From Alcaligenaceae bacterium (GTDB taxonomy: Bacteria; Pseudomonadota; Gammaproteobacteria; Burkholderiales; Burkholderiaceae_B), in contig JACCEP010000005.1 in the NCBI GenBank assembly GCA_013416395.1, positions 62,001-126,000 on the forward strand: a stretch of 64,000 bases of DNA, written 5' to 3'. Below the pieces are notes generated by a model. It saw only the letters and a program-made list of their open reading frames with translations, ran no database searches and had not been told where the DNA came from. Below, piece after piece: positions 29,547-41,307 of the stretch. Position 1 is the stretch's first letter. The number at the start of each line of letters is the position of its first letter. Position numbers and translations under genes: made by a program.

Positions 29547-30182
29547 ATGGCATACGATTTAGAAGAACAGGAAAAACTCGACGCGTTGCGTGCCTGGTGG
29601 GAGCGCTACGGTACGCTGTGCGTTGTGATCGCGTTTGTGATTGCTGCCAGTGTCGCCGGATGGCGTGGCTGGCAATGGTATCAAGGGCATCAGGCCAGCC
29701 AGGCCATGGGGTATTACGAAGCGCTTGAGAATGCAGCGACGCAAGATGGTGAGGATGCCATTACCCGCGTTCAGGCAGCTAGCCAGACCTTGCGCGACGA
29801 CTTCGCCGGTTCTGGTTACGCGGTGCGTGGTGCGCTCGTTGCCGCTGAGTCGCTGCGCCGACGCGGTGAGCTTGACGCTGCCCGGGCCCAGTTAGAGTGG
29901 GTGGTGGCCAAAAGTGGCGATGCGGCGCTCATCCCGCTTGCTCGCTTGCGATTAGCCGGCATTATGCTGGATCAAAAAAAATACGATGAAGCGCTGTCGC
30001 AGCTCGATAATGCTCCATCTTCATTTGCTGGCCTGTATGCTGACAGGCGTGGCGACATTCTGTTTGCGCAGGGTAAAAAAGACGAAGCCCATGCCGCGTG
30101 GGAAAATGCCCTCAAATTGTTGGGCACTGATCCTTTGACTCAGATTGTCCAACTTAAAATCGATGCTTTGGGTGAGGCCTGA
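29547..30182 (+). CDS. yfgM: YfgM-like tetratricopeptide-type periplasmic chaperone
   Basis: A 211-residue protein of the YfgM (UPF0070) family: cytoplasmic N terminus (EEQEKLDALRAWWERYG), one membrane helix at about 25-45 (LCVVIAFVIAASVAGWRGWQW) and a periplasmic helical-repeat domain. In E. coli YfgM associates with the Sec translocon and PpiD. It lies between hisS and bamB, 4 bases from hisS and 3 from bamB, as in E. coli. Confidence 0.88.
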   Translation: MAYDLEEQEKLDALRAWWERYGTLCVVIAFVIAASVAGWRGWQWYQGHQASQAMGYYEALENAATQDGEDAITRVQAASQTLRDDFAGSGYAVRGALVAAESLRRRGELDAARAQLEWVVAKSGDAALIPLARLRLAGIMLDQKKYDEALSQLDNAPSSFAGLYADRRGDILFAQGKKDEAHAAWENALKLLGTDPLTQIVQLKIDALGEA

Positions 30183-30185
30183 TCT

Positions 30186-31343
30186 ATGTCCATTTCGCTT
30201 ACACGTGGTGTGATCCGCAGCGCCGTTTTGGCGCTTAGCCTGACAGCGCTGGCAGGCTGCTCGATGTTCTCAAGTTCTGATAAGCGTTACGATCCAGCGC
30301 CGCTTACCGAATATCCGGCAGGCGTTTCGGCTTCCATCGCCTGGACGGCGTCCGTCGGCAGCGGCGGCGGTCATGGGTTCGCACCTACCTTGGTTGGTAA
30401 CTCCGTTTTTGCGGCGGCCGCCAATGGAAGCGTTGTAAAAGTTGATCTGGGATCAGGCGCAGTTCAATGGCAGGCAAATGCCGGCACCAAGCTTGCCGCA
30501 GGCGCAGGCTCAGACGGTGACACCACAGCAGTTGCAAGTAAGGATGGTGCTGTCATTGCCTTTGACGCACAGGGTGTCGAAAAATGGCGTGCACAGGCTT
30601 CTAGCGCCGTGCAGATCCCTCCCGTGGTAGGCGCGGGTGTTGTGGTGGTGCGTAGCAGCGACTACCGCATTCAGGCGTTTGATGCCGCCACAGGTGAAGT
30701 GCTCTGGAACGTGCAGCGGCCCGGCCCTGCGCTGGCGCTTAAAACCAATATGCAAATGCGCATTGTTGATGGCTACCTCATTTCCGGGTTACCCAACGGT
30801 CGTCTCATTGTCATTGATATCGCATCAGGTAACGTGCAATGGGAGGGCGCCGTGGCCGTGTCTCAAGGCGCGACAGACCTCGAGCGCATACGTGATGTGG
30901 TTGGTGCCCCTCAGATACAAGGGCCTTTGTTGTGCGGCGTGGCATATCAAGGACGTATTGCGTGCTTCGACCTGTCCCAGGGGGGAGCCCCCTTGTGGGA
31001 AAAACGATTCTCCAGCTTTACGGGTATGACAATGGATGGCCAACAGGCATACGCCGCCGATAGCCGCGGCGTTGTCCATGCATTTGCGCTGGCTGATGGT
31101 CATGAGGTATGGAAACAAAATGCGTTGCTTAACCGCAGCTTGACGCAGCCTGCAGTTGTTTCCCAGGCCGTGGCGGTTGGCGACATAGAGGGTTATGTAC
31201 ATTTTCTCGCCCGTAGCGATGGGCATTTGCTCGGTCGCGTACGTGTTGGTGGCGGCGCACTCGTGTCGCCTCTCACTGCTACTCCACGTGGGGTGCTGGT
31301 GCAAACCGGTGATGGCAAACTCGTCATGGTTGGTGTCAATTGA
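30186..31343 (+). CDS. bamB: Outer-membrane assembly lipoprotein BamB
   Basis: Beta-propeller lipoprotein of the BAM complex that inserts outer-membrane proteins. 385 residues; signal peptide with lipobox LTALAGC. Repeated PQQ-like blades with the GxxxWxxx pattern ([46 protein letters not shown]). Its last bases overlap the der start (TTGA). Confidence 0.94.
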   Translation: MSISLTRGVIRSAVLALSLTALAGCSMFSSSDKRYDPAPLTEYPAGVSASIAWTASVGSGGGHGFAPTLVGNSVFAAAANGSVVKVDLGSGAVQWQANAGTKLAAGAGSDGDTTAVASKDGAVIAFDAQGVEKWRAQASSAVQIPPVVGAGVVVVRSSDYRIQAFDAATGEVLWNVQRPGPALALKTNMQMRIVDGYLISGLPNGRLIVIDIASGNVQWEGAVAVSQGATDLERIRDVVGAPQIQGPLLCGVAYQGRIACFDLSQGGAPLWEKRFSSFTGMTMDGQQAYAADSRGVVHAFALADGHEVWKQNALLNRSLTQPAVVSQAVAVGDIEGYVHFLARSDGHLLGRVRVGGGALVSPLTATPRGVLVQTGDGKLVMVGVN

Positions 31344-32839
31344 GTTCTATTTTGTTTAAACCGGTTGTTGCTCTGGTCGGGCGTGCCAATGTAGGCAAAT
31401 CCACACTCTTCAACCGAATAACCCGTTCGCGAGCTGCTCTGGTCGCCAACATTCCGGGCCTGACGCGTGATCGTCACTACGGCGAGGGTCGGGTGGGTGA
31501 TCATCCGTTTATTGCCGTGGATACCGGCGGGTTCGAGCCGGTGGCCAAAGACGGCATACTTCTCGAAATGGCGCGCCAAACTGAGCAGGCTATTGCCGAA
31601 GCCGATGTCGTGATCTTTCTGGTCGACGCGCGAGCAGGCGTCAATGCGCATGACCACGAAATTGCCCGCCTCTTGCGCAAAAGCGGGCAGCGCGTTTTTC
31701 TGGCCGTCAACAAGGCTGAAGGCATGCGTTACGGTTCGGTCACGGCAGAGTTTCATGAACTCGGGCTTGGCGAGCCTCACCCTATTTCGGCATCGCACGG
31801 TGATGGCGTTGTAGATCTGATCGAATTGGCGCTCGCTGATTTTGAAACATCGGCCGGTGATGAGGACGTCAACACATTTGCTGTCGACGACAACGATCCG
31901 GGTGAGCCTCAGAACACACAGGGTCAAGCCCTGTCGGGTGAGGCAGTACTTATCGACGCCGATGGCAACCCCTTGCCTGAAGACAGTGAAGCCTCAAAGA
32001 CAACTAAAGATGCGAAGGTAGACCCGCACCATCGCGTCAAGCTGGCTATTGTGGGGCGGCCCAACGTAGGGAAGTCCACACTGATCAATACGCTGTTGGG
32101 TGAAGAGCGCGTTATTGCGTTCGACATGCCGGGCACGACGCGCGACGCCATTGAGATCGAATTCGAACGAGGTGGCGTTGAATACACGCTTATTGACACA
32201 GCCGGCTTAAGACGCCGCGGCAAGGTGTTTGAAACCGTAGAAAAATTCTCGGTTATCAAAACACTGCAGGCCATTGAGGCAAGCAATGTCGTTGTGCTCA
32301 TGCTTGATGCGGAAAACGGCATATCTGATCAAGATGCCCATATTGCTGGTTTCGTGCTGGAGACTGGCCGGGCGCTGGTTGTCGCCATCAATAAATGGGA
32401 CACCATAGACAGCGAGCAGCGTGAGCTTACCCAGCGCGAATTTGATCGCAAATTACGGTTTCTGTCATTTGCGCGTATGCATACGACGTCGGCAATCAAA
32501 GGTCAGGGGGTTAACGCCTTGCTCAAGTCCGTTAACGCGGCCCATGCGGCCGCCTTCGCCAAGCTGTCGACGCCAAAACTGACCAGGGTGCTGCAGGCTG
32601 CAGTTGAACAACAGCCTCCGCCGCGTAAGGGCATTTTCCGTCCGAAAATGCGATATGCACACCAGGGTGGTCAGAATCCGCCGCTTATCGTGGTGCATGG
32701 CAATGCCTTAGATGCGATTTCCGAGTCGTATCGTCGCTATCTTGAAACGCGCTTCCGTACAGAGTTCAAACTGGATGGCACGCCGTTGCGAATTGAATTT
32801 AAATCTTCGCATAATCCGTACATACAGGGGCAAAAGTGA
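31340..32839 (+). CDS. der: Ribosome-assembly GTPase Der (EngA)
   Basis: Double GTPase for 50S subunit maturation. 499 residues. First G domain P-loop GRANVGKST, second GRPNVGKST; DxxG in VDTGG and IDTAG; C-terminal KH-like domain ending [12 protein letters not shown]. The linker between the G domains (about 175-230) is long and acidic, making the protein a little longer than most. The start appears to be TTG at 31340, overlapping the bamB stop; a second TTG at 31352 would give [10 protein letters not shown]. No ATG is available before the P-loop. The gene overlaps hisC by 4 bases (GTGA). Confidence 0.95.
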   Translation: MSSILFKPVVALVGRANVGKSTLFNRITRSRAALVANIPGLTRDRHYGEGRVGDHPFIAVDTGGFEPVAKDGILLEMARQTEQAIAEADVVIFLVDARAGVNAHDHEIARLLRKSGQRVFLAVNKAEGMRYGSVTAEFHELGLGEPHPISASHGDGVVDLIELALADFETSAGDEDVNTFAVDDNDPGEPQNTQGQALSGEAVLIDADGNPLPEDSEASKTTKDAKVDPHHRVKLAIVGRPNVGKSTLINTLLGEERVIAFDMPGTTRDAIEIEFERGGVEYTLIDTAGLRRRGKVFETVEKFSVIKTLQAIEASNVVVLMLDAENGISDQDAHIAGFVLETGRALVVAINKWDTIDSEQRELTQREFDRKLRFLSFARMHTTSAIKGQGVNALLKSVNAAHAAAFAKLSTPKLTRVLQAAVEQQPPPRKGIFRPKMRYAHQGGQNPPLIVVHGNALDAISESYRRYLETRFRTEFKLDGTPLRIEFKSSHNPYIQGQK

Positions 32840-33909
32840 GCCGTTTCTGGAGTGATCATGTGGCGAGCCTGTCTCCCTATGTTGCAGGGGAGCAGCCGCG
32901 GGTGCCAGACCTGCTCAAACTCAATACCAATGAGAACCCCTACGGGCCCTCGCCCAAGGCTTTGCAGGCCATTACGCAGGCGGTAGACAACCGTCTGAGG
33001 CTTTATCCCGACAACGAGAGCAAAGCACTGCGTGAAGCGGTTGCGGCCCTGCATGGTATTGATGCCGCGCAGGTGTTCGTTGGTAATGGGTCTGATGAAG
33101 TGCTGGCTCACGTTTTCAATGGTTTGTTTCGGCGGGCAGGGCGCGCGTTGCTCATGCCCGACGTTACCTACAGCTTTTATCGCACGTATTGTGTGCTTTA
33201 TGATATTGAAGTCCAGCTTGTACCGCTTGTTGATGATTTTTCCATTTGCGCGTCCGACTACACCTTAGCGGGTGAAAAGACGCCTGCTGGCATCATTTTC
33301 GCCAACCCCAATGCGCCGACGGGTATCGCCATGTCGTTGTCTGACATAGAGGCGATTGCACGTGCCAACCCTGATACTCCGGTGGTGGTCGACGAGGCTT
33401 ATGTTGATTTTGGCGCTGAGTCGGCTTCGACGTTGCTAGGCCAGTTTGACAACATCCTTGTCATTCACACCATGTCGAAATCGCGTTCGCTGGCGGGCTT
33501 GCGTGTGGGGTTTGCCATGGGCAGCCCAGAAATTATCAATGGCTTAAATCGTATAAAAGATAGTTTTAACTCTTACCCGCTTGATAGCCTGGCTCAGGTA
33601 GCTGCAGTTGCTGCCATTCAAGACACAGCCTACTTTGATAGCACTCGGCATGCCATCATGCAGACGCGCCAAGTGCTTACCAAACGGTTGGCTGGGCTGG
33701 GTTTCGACGTACTGCCTAGTGCGGCAAATTTTGTATTTGCCCGGCACCCGCACCATGATGCATATGGCTTAAGCCAGGCCCTTCGCGAGCGTAATATTCT
33801 GGTTCGGCATTTTAAAAATCAGCGAATTGATCAATTTCTTCGTATTACTGTTGGAACTCCTGAAGAGTGTGAGCGTCTATGTATCAACCTGGCCGAAATC
33901 TGTCAGTAA
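32836..33909 (+). CDS. hisC: Histidinol-phosphate aminotransferase
   Basis: PLP enzyme of histidine synthesis, 357 residues, starting with GTG at 32836 inside the end of der. N-terminal [17 protein letters not shown]; cofactor-region ANPNAPTGI and DEAYVDFG; the Schiff-base lysine is in [16 protein letters not shown]. It may also act in other aromatic transaminations. Other his genes are not adjacent, so it is a detached copy in the der-hfq interval. Confidence 0.93.
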   Translation: MSRFWSDHVASLSPYVAGEQPRVPDLLKLNTNENPYGPSPKALQAITQAVDNRLRLYPDNESKALREAVAALHGIDAAQVFVGNGSDEVLAHVFNGLFRRAGRALLMPDVTYSFYRTYCVLYDIEVQLVPLVDDFSICASDYTLAGEKTPAGIIFANPNAPTGIAMSLSDIEAIARANPDTPVVVDEAYVDFGAESASTLLGQFDNILVIHTMSKSRSLAGLRVGFAMGSPEIINGLNRIKDSFNSYPLDSLAQVAAVAAIQDTAYFDSTRHAIMQTRQVLTKRLAGLGFDVLPSAANFVFARHPHHDAYGLSQALRERNILVRHFKNQRIDQFLRITVGTPEECERLCINLAEICQ

Positions 33910-33947
33910 TTTGCTGATTCCCCGGGTAGTGGGTATTTTTTTCCAGC

Positions 33948-33961
33948 TGATCGTGCGATCA
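33948..33961. promoter_or_regulatory. Perfect palindrome upstream of hfq
   Basis: TGATCGTGCGATCA is a perfect 14-base palindrome 66 bases before hfq. It is followed by TGTAAAGT, a possible -10 region. The binding protein is unknown. Confidence 0.35.
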
Positions 33962-34026
33962 TCGGGAAAACCCTGTAAAGTAGAACTTTCACCAAACCAT
34001 TTCAATAACAAATTGGAGCCTAGCCA

Positions 34027-34263
34027 ATGAGCAACAAAGGGCAAACACTACAAGATCCATTTCTAAACGCCCTGCGCAAAGATCACGTACCCGTATCTAT
34101 CTATCTGGTCAACGGTATCAAACTGCAGGGACAGGTTGAATCTTTTGACCAGTATGTAGTGCTTTTACGCAATACCGTAACCCAAATGGTGTACAAGCAC
34201 GCGATTTCGACGGTCGTACCCGCGCGTCCCGTCAATTTTCAAGTAGATGACTCTGCTGAATAA
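34027..34263 (+). CDS. hfq: RNA chaperone Hfq
   Basis: Hexameric Sm-like protein pairing small RNAs with mRNAs. 78 residues: Sm1 motif ([26 protein letters not shown]) and Sm2 motif (YKHAIS), with a short Ser/Asp tail much shorter than in E. coli. ATG at 34027 after GGAGCCTAGCC. First of hfq-hflX-hflK-hflC. Confidence 0.98.
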   Translation: MSNKGQTLQDPFLNALRKDHVPVSIYLVNGIKLQGQVESFDQYVVLLRNTVTQMVYKHAISTVVPARPVNFQVDDSAE

Positions 34264-34287
34264 TTTTCGCCATATCTTTACCGAAAC

Positions 34288-34315
34288 ACCCGCCACGCGT
34301 TCAGCGTCGGCGGGT
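34288..34315 (+). terminator. Hairpin between hfq and hflX
   Basis: Arms ACCCGCCACGC (34288-34298) and GCGTCGGCGGGT (34304-34315) pair with one bulged base around GTTCA. A short T-containing stretch follows. Only 20 bases remain before hflX, so it more likely attenuates read-through than fully ends transcription. Confidence 0.5.
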
Positions 34316-34335
34316 ATTTCGTTTGTGCAGCTGTC

Positions 34336-35442
34336 ATGAAAGCACTCGTCATCAGTGTCGATCTTGGCGGCCTCGATTATCAGCCTCATGTGGATGAGTT
34401 TCTTATGCTCGCCAAGGGCGCGGGTGCCGATATCGTAGGCACCGTTGGTGCGCGTCGTGCCCGGCCCGATGCCAAGTATTTCATTGGTTCAGGCAAGGTC
34501 GAAGAGGCTTTGCTGCAGGCTGATGAGGGCCAGGCCGAAATTATTTTGTTCGACCAGCCCCTGTCACCTGCGCAGCAACGTAATCTCGAGCGCAAGCTAA
34601 ATCGCAGGGTTGTTGACCGCGTAGCGCTTATTCTCGATATTTTTGCGTTGCGCGCCAAAAGTCACGAAGGCAAGCTGCAGGTAGAGCTTGCACAGTTGCA
34701 GCATCTTTCCACCCGCCTTACCCGCATGTGGACCCACCTGGAGCGTCAGCAGGGGGGTATAGGCACACGCGGGCCGGGCGAGGCGCAGATCGAGCTTGAC
34801 CGCCGCATGATTGGCGATCGTGTAAAGCTGTTGCGTTCGCGTCTTGACCGTGTGCAGCGCCAGCGGGCTACGCAGCGACGTGCACGCGCACGAGGCAACA
34901 CGCTGTCGGTGTCGCTCGTCGGTTATACCAACTCGGGCAAATCAACGCTTTTTAATGCGCTTACGCGGGCAGACGCCTATGCGGCTGACCAGTTGTTTGC
35001 GACGCTTGACACAACAACCCGACGCATCTGGATCGAAGGTGCAGGTCAAGTGGTTATCTCTGATACGGTAGGCTTCATTCGCGACTTACCGCCCACACTT
35101 ATTGCTGCATTCCGCGCCACGCTTGAAGAAACCGTGCAGGCCGACTTGCTTTTGCACGTCGTCGATGCATCCAGTCCGCAGCGTGACGAACAAGTGATAG
35201 AAGTCAATAAAGTATTGGCTGATATCGGAGCCGACGACATTCCGCGCATACTCGTCTACAACAAAATCGACATGGCAGGATATGAACCCCGTGTAGAACG
35301 TGACGAACATGGTACGATTGCACGAGTTTTTGTCGGCGCCCTCAATCGCCTAGGGCTGGATGGTTTGCGCGAGGCAATTGTCGAAACAGGTCATATCGCA
35401 GGAAACAATGCGTTCAATATCGAAAATCTACAATCTGAATGA
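34336..35442 (+). CDS. hflX: Ribosome-splitting GTPase HflX
   Basis: GTPase that rescues stalled ribosomes by splitting 70S. 368 residues: N-terminal HflX domain with ARRARPDAKYFIGSGKVEE, glycine-rich link (GGIGTRGPGEAQIELD), then G domain with P-loop GYTNSGKST, switch FATLDTTTR and NKIDMAG. The ATG at 34336 is the first in frame with the family start. The end overlaps hflK by 35 bases. Confidence 0.95.
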   Translation: MKALVISVDLGGLDYQPHVDEFLMLAKGAGADIVGTVGARRARPDAKYFIGSGKVEEALLQADEGQAEIILFDQPLSPAQQRNLERKLNRRVVDRVALILDIFALRAKSHEGKLQVELAQLQHLSTRLTRMWTHLERQQGGIGTRGPGEAQIELDRRMIGDRVKLLRSRLDRVQRQRATQRRARARGNTLSVSLVGYTNSGKSTLFNALTRADAYAADQLFATLDTTTRRIWIEGAGQVVISDTVGFIRDLPPTLIAAFRATLEETVQADLLLHVVDASSPQRDEQVIEVNKVLADIGADDIPRILVYNKIDMAGYEPRVERDEHGTIARVFVGALNRLGLDGLREAIVETGHIAGNNAFNIENLQSE

Positions 35443-36736
35443 TCCCGGTTGGGGGCGTGGCAACAATAATGATGCAGAGCCCCCCCGCAAGCCTGGCAAT
35501 AAAGAAGGCCCGCCTGATCTCGATGAGGTCTGGCGTGACTTTAATAATCGCCTGGGCTCGCTGTTTGGTCGTAAGCCCAAACGTGGCGGCAATTTTGGTG
35601 GTGGCCCCGGTTCGCCCGGTGGCGGCTTGCAATTGCCCAAAGGCTCACCCAAATTTATCGCGTTCATCGTTGCCATCATTGTGGGTCTCTGGCTCGCCAG
35701 CGGCTTCGTGATCGTCCAAGAAGGGCAGGTGGCTGTAATTACCAAGTTTGGCAAATACACCAAGACGCTGAACCCTGGTTTGCAGTGGCGTATGCCGTAC
35801 CCAATTGAAGCCGACCAGATGGTCAACATTTCGCAATTGCGTACTTTTGAAGTGGGTTTCCGGGGCACGGCACGCAATAAGGTGCTGGGCGAATCGCTGA
35901 TGCTTACTTTCGATGAAAATATTGTCGACATGCAATTCGTGGTGCAATATCGCCTGATGCCCGGAGGCGCACCCGACTATCTTTTCAAAACGAGTCAACC
36001 TGATGAATCGGTGCGTCAGGCAGCCGAAACGGCCATGCGCGAGATCGTCGGTAAAAAGCCCATGGATTTCGTGCTGTATTCCGGGCGTACTGAAGTAGCG
36101 TCCGAAGTGCAAGCCCTTGCGCAGCGCATTCTCGATCGTTACCAGACGGGTATACAGATCAGCACGGTGGCTATCCAAAACGTGCAACCACCTGAGCAGG
36201 TTCAGGCCGCATTTGATGACGCCGTCAAGGCTGGTCAGGATCGCGAGCGCCAGATCAACGAAGGTAATGCTTATGCCAACAAGGTATTGCCTGAAGCGCA
36301 GGGTCAGGTAGCTCGCATGGTTCAGGAAGCTGAAGGTTATCGCGCCACGGTCATTGGGGATGCTACAGGTGACACCTCACGTTTCAGCAGTATTGAAGCT
36401 GAGTATGCCGCTGCACCCGAAATTACACGTGAACGTCTGTACCTCTCTACCATGAGCCAGATACTCAAGGACAGCAGCAAAATCATGATTGACTCGGAGG
36501 CCAGTAATAACATGCTGTATCTGCCCCTAGACAAGATTATGGGTCAGGTTGCACAGGGAAATAGCGCCAGTAGCAGTGGTTCAGTTGAGACCACTTCTGG
36601 AGCCGCTGCAGCTACGCAGTCGTCCTCCTCGTCTTCCTCGTCCTCTAACCAGGCGGCAGCAGGCACTAACCGAGCTTCGGGCAGCACCGGTACCACACCG
36701 GCCAGATCACTCTCAGTGAATCCGTATTCGCGCTAG
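35408..36736 (+). CDS. hflK: FtsH protease modulator HflK
   Basis: Prohibitin-type subunit of the HflKC complex that restrains FtsH in the membrane. The ATG at 35408 (MRSISKIYNLNDPGWG) has AGGAAACA directly upstream and lies inside hflX; 442 residues. A glycine-rich cytoplasmic N terminus is followed by a membrane helix at about 80-100 (FIAFIVAIIVGLWLASGFVIV) and the SPFH domain (QEGQVAVITKFGKYTKTLNPGLQW). The C-terminal ~50 residues are a Ser/Ala/Gly low-complexity tail (VETTSGAAAATQSS ...). hflC follows after 9 bases. Confidence 0.94.
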   Translation: MRSISKIYNLNDPGWGRGNNNDAEPPRKPGNKEGPPDLDEVWRDFNNRLGSLFGRKPKRGGNFGGGPGSPGGGLQLPKGSPKFIAFIVAIIVGLWLASGFVIVQEGQVAVITKFGKYTKTLNPGLQWRMPYPIEADQMVNISQLRTFEVGFRGTARNKVLGESLMLTFDENIVDMQFVVQYRLMPGGAPDYLFKTSQPDESVRQAAETAMREIVGKKPMDFVLYSGRTEVASEVQALAQRILDRYQTGIQISTVAIQNVQPPEQVQAAFDDAVKAGQDRERQINEGNAYANKVLPEAQGQVARMVQEAEGYRATVIGDATGDTSRFSSIEAEYAAAPEITRERLYLSTMSQILKDSSKIMIDSEASNNMLYLPLDKIMGQVAQGNSASSSGSVETTSGAAAATQSSSSSSSSSNQAAAGTNRASGSTGTTPARSLSVNPYSR

Positions 36737-36745
36737 GAGGCCCGT

Positions 36746-37633
36746 ATGCAACGATTATTTCCCGCTTTGGTAGGCCTTGTCATTGTCCTGGCCGTACTTT
36801 CCTCTTGCGTTTTTGTTGTGCGCGAACGCGATGCTGCCCTGCTTTTTGCTCTGGGTGAAGTCCGCGACACAATTGTAGAACCAGGCCTTTATTTTAAATT
36901 TCCTCCGCCTTTCGAAAATGTGGTGCGCTTGGATAAGCGTTTGCAGACCATTGAAAACAATGATCCTGAGCGCATCCAGACGGCTGAGAAAAAGAACTTG
37001 CTTATTGACTCCTACGTCAAGTGGCGCATTGATGATCCCCGGCTGTTTTACGTGACATTTGGCGCCAACGACCGGGCTGCTGTTGAGCGTCTGACAGCGC
37101 AGATTCGTGATGCACTGAACGCCGCAGTTAACGTTCGTACTGTCAAAGAAGTAGTCGCGACTCAGCGTGACGAGATCATGCGTGAAATTCTCGAAAACGT
37201 CGCGCGCCGTGCTGCACCACTTGGGGTTCACGTTACCGACGTCCGCTTGCGCCGTATTGAGTTTGCCCCCGAGATTTCTGAGTCGGTTTATCGGCGTATG
37301 GAAGCCGAGCGCAAGCAAGAGGCTAACCGGCTGCGTGCAACTGGCGCTGCCGACAGCGAGCGCATCCGTGCCCAGGCTGATCGCGAACGTCAGGAGCTTG
37401 TGGCAAATGCTTACGCCGAAGCCCAGAAAATCAAGGGTGAGGGCGATGCCAAGGCAGCAGGGATATATTCTGCGGCCTATGGCAAAAACCCTGATTTCTA
37501 CGGTTTGTACAAGAGTCTTGAGGGTTACCGCGAGGCGTTCTCTGGCAGCAAGGACACATTGGTGCTAAGCCCCAAATCTGAGTTCTTCAAATACTGGAAC
37601 TCCGCCCAGGGCAAGCAACCAGCCACACCCTGA
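36746..37633 (+). CDS. hflC: FtsH protease modulator HflC
   Basis: Partner of HflK, 295 residues. N-terminal membrane anchor (LVGLVIVLAVLSSCVFVV), SPFH domain (RERDAALLFALGEVRDTIVEPGLYFKF), then a charged coiled-coil (RMEAERKQEANRLRATG) and the conserved KNPDFYGLYKSLEGYREAF segment. AGGAGG precedes the ATG at 36746. Confidence 0.95.
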   Translation: MQRLFPALVGLVIVLAVLSSCVFVVRERDAALLFALGEVRDTIVEPGLYFKFPPPFENVVRLDKRLQTIENNDPERIQTAEKKNLLIDSYVKWRIDDPRLFYVTFGANDRAAVERLTAQIRDALNAAVNVRTVKEVVATQRDEIMREILENVARRAAPLGVHVTDVRLRRIEFAPEISESVYRRMEAERKQEANRLRATGAADSERIRAQADRERQELVANAYAEAQKIKGEGDAKAAGIYSAAYGKNPDFYGLYKSLEGYREAFSGSKDTLVLSPKSEFFKYWNSAQGKQPATP

Positions 37634-37648
37634 TCTGCTGTACACGCT

Positions 37649-37680
37649 GTGAAACAGGGCCGGTAACGGCCCTGTTTCAC
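37649..37680 (+). terminator. Terminator-like hairpin after hflC
   Basis: A perfect 14-bp stem: GTGAAACAGGGCCG (37649-37662) and CGGCCCTGTTTCAC (37667-37680) with loop GTAA. It sits 15 bases after hflC. The arms carry A and T runs on their outer ends, so it could work on either strand. Confidence 0.7.
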
Positions 37681-37698
37681 TTAAAGCGCTACTTCGTT

Positions 37699-37704
37699 TA
37701 TACT
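37699..37704 (+). promoter_or_regulatory. Candidate -10 box of hisZ-purA
   Basis: TATACT lies just beyond the hairpin, 102 bases before hisZ. The best -35 candidate, TTTCAC at 37675-37680, overlaps the hairpin arm with an 18-base spacer and is weak. Confidence 0.4.
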
Positions 37705-37806
37705 AACGCGTAAGTTTTTGTTTAACCTTTTTCCGCAAGCGACTTGGCGGGCTTACGCCCCGAGTCGCTTTTTGTTTGGCCCGCACCAAATACTCAAGAT
37801 TCAACA

Positions 37807-38970
37807 ATGTCCACTTGGTTGTTACCTGAAAGTCTGGCCGATATTCTGCCAGCAGAAGCGCGGCGTATTGAAGAGTTGCGTCGCACTCTGCTTGATCTTT
37901 ACCGTACCTATGGCTTCGAGCTCGTCGCGCCGCCGTTGGTAGAGTATCTTGAGTCCCTGCTTTCGGCTGGGGGCGGAGATCTCAGCCTTCGCACATGCAA
38001 ACTGATAGATCAGCTTTCTGGCCGCACCCTTGGGGTTCGTGCTGATATGACGCCACAGGTATCACGCATTGATGCGCATTTGCTCAATCGCGAAGGCGTA
38101 ACGCGTCTGTGTTATTGTGGTTCGGTGCTGCATGCCAAACCTGCAGGCTTGCTGTCAGATCGAGAGCTGCTGCAAATTGGTGCCGAAGTATTCGGGCATG
38201 CAGGCGTTGAGGCTGATATTCAAATTATCGAGCTTGCGCTTGAAAGTGTCAGGCGTGCCGGTGTGCAACTGGCTCGCGTAGATCTTAATCACCCAGCCGT
38301 GCCGCGCGCCATTATTGATGCAGATCCAGCGTTGGCTGATGCCGCTCAAGAGGTCATTGAGCTTCTCAGTACCAAAGAGGTGCCCGCCATCGTTACGCTC
38401 GCCCAGCGATATCCGGGCGTTAGGTCTGACACGGTTCAGGCACTGGTCACGCTTACTACGCTTTATGGCGACACCAGTGTCATTGCCAGAGCACGCGAAG
38501 TCTTGCCGCACTTGCCTGCACTGGACGCCGCGCTGAACGAACTTCAAACCTTGGTGCTGGCATTGCCGGGGCATGATTTCAGCGTAGATCTTGCTGACAT
38601 GGGCAGTGGCTACGGCTATCATTCTGGCGTGGTTTTTTCCATTTACGCCAATGGTTGGCACGATGCGCTCGTGCGAGGCGGTAGGTACGATGGGGTGGGG
38701 CGCGCATTTGGGCGGGTTCGCCCGGCTACAGGCTTTAGCCTAGACTTGCGCAAGCTTTCTGAGGGGCTGCCACCAGCGCCAGTTGCCAAGGCAATACTGG
38801 CTCCCTGGGGTACCGATCCTGCGCTCGCTGAGGCGTTGCGTAGTTTGCGGGCAAAAGGCGAAATCGTAGTGCAAATGCTGCCCGGCCAGCCGCCCAGGCT
38901 GGATGAATTCTCCGTAGATCGCGAGTTGGTCCAGGAAAACGGAGTATGGACAATAAGGGCGATACACTGA
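37807..38970 (+). CDS. hisZ: ATP phosphoribosyltransferase regulatory subunit HisZ
   Basis: Class II synthetase-like paralogue required by the short form of HisG for the first step of histidine synthesis. The ATG at 37807 ([20 protein letters not shown]) is chosen over upstream in-frame starts. 387 residues; it has the HisRS catalytic fold ([15 protein letters not shown], later [14 protein letters not shown] and RGGRYDGVG) but no anticodon domain. The hflC-hisZ-purA order is characteristic of betaproteobacteria and implies a short HisG elsewhere. Confidence 0.92.
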   Translation: MSTWLLPESLADILPAEARRIEELRRTLLDLYRTYGFELVAPPLVEYLESLLSAGGGDLSLRTCKLIDQLSGRTLGVRADMTPQVSRIDAHLLNREGVTRLCYCGSVLHAKPAGLLSDRELLQIGAEVFGHAGVEADIQIIELALESVRRAGVQLARVDLNHPAVPRAIIDADPALADAAQEVIELLSTKEVPAIVTLAQRYPGVRSDTVQALVTLTTLYGDTSVIARAREVLPHLPALDAALNELQTLVLALPGHDFSVDLADMGSGYGYHSGVVFSIYANGWHDALVRGGRYDGVGRAFGRVRPATGFSLDLRKLSEGLPPAPVAKAILAPWGTDPALAEALRSLRAKGEIVVQMLPGQPPRLDEFSVDRELVQENGVWTIRAIH

Positions 38971-38973
38971 TAG

Positions 38974-40353
<1,380 letters not shown>

Positions 40354-40379
40354 GCAAAAACCAGTAGTCGTTGTTAAAA

Positions 40380-40400
40380 CAGGCGCCGTAGTGGCGCCTG
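40380..40400 (+). terminator. Hairpin after purA
   Basis: CAGGCGCC (40380-40387) and GGCGCCTG (40393-40400) form a perfect 8-bp stem with loop GTAGT, followed by TGGCTTTTC, 26 bases after the purA stop. Confidence 0.6.
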
Positions 40401-40466
40401 TGGCTTTTCTCGCAGGCCATACGGGTTTATGATTACGGCCTTGTAAACAATTTGGAAATAATTGCC

Positions 40467-41009
40467 ATGACCGTGCAACCAAGCACAGAGCGCGACCACT
40501 GGGTCAGCTGGGATCAATATCATCGTTGTATCGAACAACTGGCGTTGCAAGTGCACGAGTCTGGCTGGCAATTTGATAAAATTCTCTGTCTGGCGCGTGG
40601 CGGAGTGCGTGTGGGCGATGTTCTGTCGCGCATCTATGACCTGCCTTTGGGTATATTGGCCACCAGCAGTTATCGTGAGGCTGCCGGCACCCAGCAAGGT
40701 GAACTCGACATAGCCCAATTTATTACGATTACGCGCGGTACGCTTGATGGTAAAGTGTTGCTGGTAGACGACATGGTCGATACCGGGCTTACCTTCCGTC
40801 GCGTGCGTGATCATCTGGTGAACCAGTTTCCAGCCATTACAGAGCTGCGTACTGCGGTACTGTGGTGGAAGGGGCATTCGCAGGCGATTCCCGACTATTT
40901 CGTCGAGAAGCTGCCTACAAACCCCTGGATCCATCAACCCTTTGAAGACTACGACAGTATCCGTCCGCATCAGCTCGAATCATGGGTGCGCAAGGGGCAA
41001 AGCAACTGA
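40467..41009 (+). CDS. Purine-type phosphoribosyltransferase
   Basis: A 180-residue cytoplasmic phosphoribosyltransferase. The PRPP-binding motif is VLLVDDMVDTGLTF; the N-terminal flexible hood includes CLARGGVRVGDVLSRIYDLP. It resembles the xanthine/hypoxanthine-guanine group (Gpt-like) often annotated only as phosphoribosyltransferase in Burkholderiales. The base specificity is not evident. The ATG at 40467 with GGAAAT upstream is preferred to the TTG at 40452. Its position behind purA suits purine salvage. Confidence 0.82.
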   Translation: MTVQPSTERDHWVSWDQYHRCIEQLALQVHESGWQFDKILCLARGGVRVGDVLSRIYDLPLGILATSSYREAAGTQQGELDIAQFITITRGTLDGKVLLVDDMVDTGLTFRRVRDHLVNQFPAITELRTAVLWWKGHSQAIPDYFVEKLPTNPWIHQPFEDYDSIRPHQLESWVRKGQSN

Positions 41010-41094
41010 ATACGCCTATATAAGGCCATTTCGTGCTAAACTCCTTGGTTGTCGTTTACCCCGTTAATAATTAACCTGCAAGGCGCAAGATTAC

Positions 41095-41307
41095 ATGCCT
41101 ATAGTTCGTCTGAAAGAAAACGAGCCGTTTGAAGCCGCTCTGCGCCGCTTCAAGCGCACAATCGAAAAAAACGGTCTGTTGACCGAGTTGCGTTCGCGCG
41201 AATTCTACGAAAAGCCTACGGCTGAGCGTAAGCGTAAGCACGCCGCCGCAGTCAAGCGCCACTACAAACGCATTCGCAGCCAACAACTGCCTCCGCGTAT
41301 GTATTGA
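41095..41307 (+). CDS. rpsU: 30S ribosomal protein S21
   Basis: 70-residue basic protein of the small subunit. N terminus [20 protein letters not shown] and the basic C-terminal helix ([19 protein letters not shown]) are typical. It heads the rpsU-dnaG-rpoD macromolecular-synthesis operon. The yqeY gene often found next in betaproteobacteria is absent: dnaG begins directly after the stop. Confidence 0.97.
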   Translation: MPIVRLKENEPFEAALRRFKRTIEKNGLLTELRSREFYEKPTAERKRKHAAAVKRHYKRIRSQQLPPRMY